NCBI GenBank assembly: GCA_022711465.1
Contig: JAKLEZ010000025.1
Coordinates: 31,437-95,436 of the forward strand
Source of the DNA: Planctomycetota bacterium
GTDB lineage: Bacteria > Planctomycetota > Phycisphaerae > UBA1845 > PWPN01
Direction of reading: 5' to 3'
DNA: 64,000 bases
Shown here: positions 62,444 through 64,000 of the stretch, piece after piece
Numbering within the stretch: the stretch's first letter is position 1
Layout: every line of letters begins with the position of its first letter
Notes under the pieces: model-generated
Database searches by the model: none
What the model saw: only the letters and a program-made list of their open reading frames with translations
What the model was told of the DNA's origin: nothing
Program-made: the position numbers and the translations under genes

Positions 62444-62925
62444 CGGGCCGGTGAAGTCCGCTGACCCGGGGCAAGGCGTGATGCTCGGTGGTCAACATCG
62501 CTGAGAACGGGTAGGGCGGGGAGCACCGGGCACGCCTCCCGGCGCCGATCATCTCCACCGGCTGCTTCCCGGTCTCGCTCGGATCGCGACGTGTGTGACA
62601 CCTCCCCAGGGCTCGAAATCGAGGGCTCGAACCCGCATGTCGCAGCCCAACCTCGCCTCAATACCTGGAGACCGGAGTCTCTCTGCCCAAATGGCACGGG
62701 CCGAGTTGTGCCAATCGAGGGATTCCAGGTCGGGAATCGTCCCCCCCGTCCTCCTTCAGGGGTCATGCACTCCATGTAACCCGCCCGGCGGGAATGGTTT
62801 ATGTGTCGATGAGCGGCTTGGATGACGATTCTCACGGCATTGGCATACCATCTGCATGGTGGAACCACGGATGGCCCGCGGGAGGGGATCCGTCACGATC
62901 TTCTCTGCGCGGTCAGGAGAAGTCC
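62444..62925. other. Intergenic stretch without recognisable genes
   Basis: No coding frame, RNA gene or promoter could be supported in these 482 bases. Confidence 0.4.
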
Positions 62926-63213
62926 ATGACGGATGCAGCTTCGGATGTCGCCAGACGTGCGATTGGAAAGACGCCCAGCGTCCAGGCCCCCGCGGTCTCG
63001 CCGTTGGATGCCTACGATGCGGTTCTCAAGGCGTTCCCTTTTGAGGGCGATCTCCGAGTTCGGCATCTGTGGTCACAGGGCAGGGCCAGCAGATACCGCG
63101 CGAATTGGAGCCGCCCAGTGGCGGGCGAAGTGAGGATTGTCCAGTCTCGCTTCGTTCGCATCGAGAGAACCAGCGACGGCTTGGTCGTGCAGGACGAGAC
63201 GGTCGGCTCATGA
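62926..63213 (+). CDS. Small hypothetical protein
   Basis: This 95-residue protein starts at an ATG with TCAGGAGAAG before it. The N-terminal 35 residues are Ala/Thr-rich, then a folded-looking stretch (LDAYDAVLKAFPFEGDLRVRHLWSQGRASRYRANWSRP ... EVRIVQSRFVRIERTSDGLVVQDET) with alternating hydrophobic residues suggests a beta-rich domain. There is no signal peptide. The family is unknown. Confidence 0.55.
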   Translation: MTDAASDVARRAIGKTPSVQAPAVSPLDAYDAVLKAFPFEGDLRVRHLWSQGRASRYRANWSRPVAGEVRIVQSRFVRIERTSDGLVVQDETVGS

Positions 63214-63384
63214 TCGGTACGATCGACTCCAGGATCACTCCGGTTGATGCGTGAAACAAGCCCGCTCGATTCGCCAACGGCCGAGCCCCCGCGTCTTCCG
63301 ACGCCAACGGCTGGAAGCGCTGCGTATGATCATCCTGGTGCACGGATGCCATCCCCCGGGGCCTGACCAGGCCAAGAGGTGGGG

Positions 63385-63561
63385 CTAGACCTTCTCGCCC
63401 TTCTTCTTGGCGGCTCGCTTGGCTGCCTTCTCGGCTTTCAGTCTCGCCCGGTCTGCGGTGATCTGCTGCCAGATCTGGTTCGCCTCATTCGGCTTCCCTT
63501 GGGCAGCGGCCTTCGCCGCCTCTCTCCGCTTGCTCTTAAAGGCCTTCGTTTTTCTTGGCAT
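63385..63561 (-). CDS. Small very basic protein
   Basis: This 58-residue protein (MPRKTKAFKSKRREAAKAAA ... QQITADRARLKAEKAAKRAAKKKGEKV) is about one third Lys/Arg and largely helical. A GGAGTTGAG site precedes the ATG at 63561. It looks like a ribosome- or nucleic-acid-associated protein, but no family was recognised. Confidence 0.55.
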   Translation of the reverse strand: MPRKTKAFKSKRREAAKAAAQGKPNEANQIWQQITADRARLKAEKAAKRAAKKKGEKV

Positions 63562-64000
63562 CTCAACTCCTTGTAGACTCCGTGGCAGCAAGGAAACGGC
63601 CCTTCGACCACGAGTCCCTTGTCCTCGAGTCGCTCGGGCGATGCGGGCCGACATGCGCTCTACGCGCGACTCCACTGCGCTCGGCGCCCAGCCGGCAGCG
63701 CGACGACTTCCAGATCGCTTGGAGTGCTCTGCAATCCGGTTTGGGGTGTATATTGTACCGTGATCTCGGGCTTCTGCCCACCCTCGGTGCGAGCTTTTCG
63801 GGGAAGACCGTCCAGGTCCCGCCCCCCCTGATGAAACCGGGTGGCGATCGAGCGATCGGGAGGCTCCGGCCTTAGCGCGTTGCTAAACCCACGGCCTCTG
63901 GCCGTGCGACCCGAAGAGCTTCGGAGCGATGCGGCGTGTACGAAACCGTTGGGGCGCATAAGGTTCTCCTTTCGGGAAGGCCCCGTGGGGCAGAAAGGAG
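63562..64000. other. Right-edge region with possible short gene and a hairpin
   Basis: On the minus strand an ATG at 63959 has AAAGGAG 9 bases upstream and opens a 99-residue frame to 63660. Its Arg/Pro/Gly-rich product has no recognised fold, so it may be chance. CACGGCC-TCT-GGCCGTG (63890-63906) is a perfect 7-bp hairpin inside that frame. Nothing else was recognised. Confidence 0.3.

Noticed and set aside
62605..62640. A T-arm-like GGGTTCGAGCCC on the minus strand, suggesting a tRNA
   Set aside because: The neighbouring bases do not form the 5-bp T stem or an acceptor stem, and no anticodon arm is found.
1..64000. CRISPR arrays, insertion sequences and attachment sites
   Set aside because: No regularly spaced direct repeats, transposase genes or duplicated ssrA end were seen in the window by eye; a repeat search program was not available.

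Overview
The window is a GC-rich bacterial chromosome segment that most likely comes from a planctomycete, perhaps Phycisphaerae-like. The evidence is a combination of traits. Several secreted proteins end in paired dockerin-like calcium loops with a 'DFGxFQxCxSGP' signature. There are pseudopilins with the FTLIEVLVVVAIIALLIAIL-type N-terminus, a PEP-CTERM protein, a Gld-type ABC/DUF4340 operon, flagellar genes, and lipid A genes (lpxD, lpxI). The species cannot be named from sequence alone. No prophage, insertion sequence, CRISPR array or standard tRNA was found. Good sigma-70 promoters recur (for example TTGCTT-17-TAGAAT and TTGACA-17-TATCAG).

Layout 1-12.7 kb: 3' part of an M29 aminopeptidase, a secreted alpha/beta hydrolase, a KDPG/KHG aldolase, a Kazal plus dockerin secreted protein, and an LpxL-like acyltransferase. 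Then comes an RtcR regulator with a divergent, near-consensus sigma-54 promoter. That promoter drives two small, very basic proteins instead of the expected rtcBA RNA-repair genes; this is the most unusual locus here. A serine hydrolase, tmRNA (ssrA, readable tag ANANPLRMAA) and an aconitase-family leuC follow.

Layout 12.8-28.5 kb: a HEAT-repeat protein; a four-gene Gld-like operon (ATPase, permease, GldG-like, DUF4340 with three internal repeats); acylphosphatase; rpmI-rplT with a structured leader and a clear terminator; an lpxD-lpxI-fur operon; and divergent polX.

Layout 28.7-50.8 kb: an ECF sigma / anti-sigma / TPR / DUF6263-like operon; cysH; a small membrane protein; a coupled pseudopilin-VTC-DUF4956 operon; then a long run of secreted proteins. 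These are two dockerin-like proteins (one a phosphodiester glycosidase with PKD), two tandem pseudopilin paralogs, three more dockerin-like proteins, a PEP-CTERM protein and a GH39-like glycosidase. The run looks like an extracellular matrix or polysaccharide-processing region.

Layout 50.8-64 kb: a Ca2+/Na+ exchanger, hisH, an AlaC/DapL-type aminotransferase, a TPR protein, fliS and an unusually long fliD (1,032 aa with tandem hook-IN modules), a 929-aa secreted multidomain protein with TIG-like and dockerin-like modules, and two small hypothetical genes. Several intergenic stretches of 300-670 bases hold promoters, hairpins or nothing recognisable, as stated in the entries.
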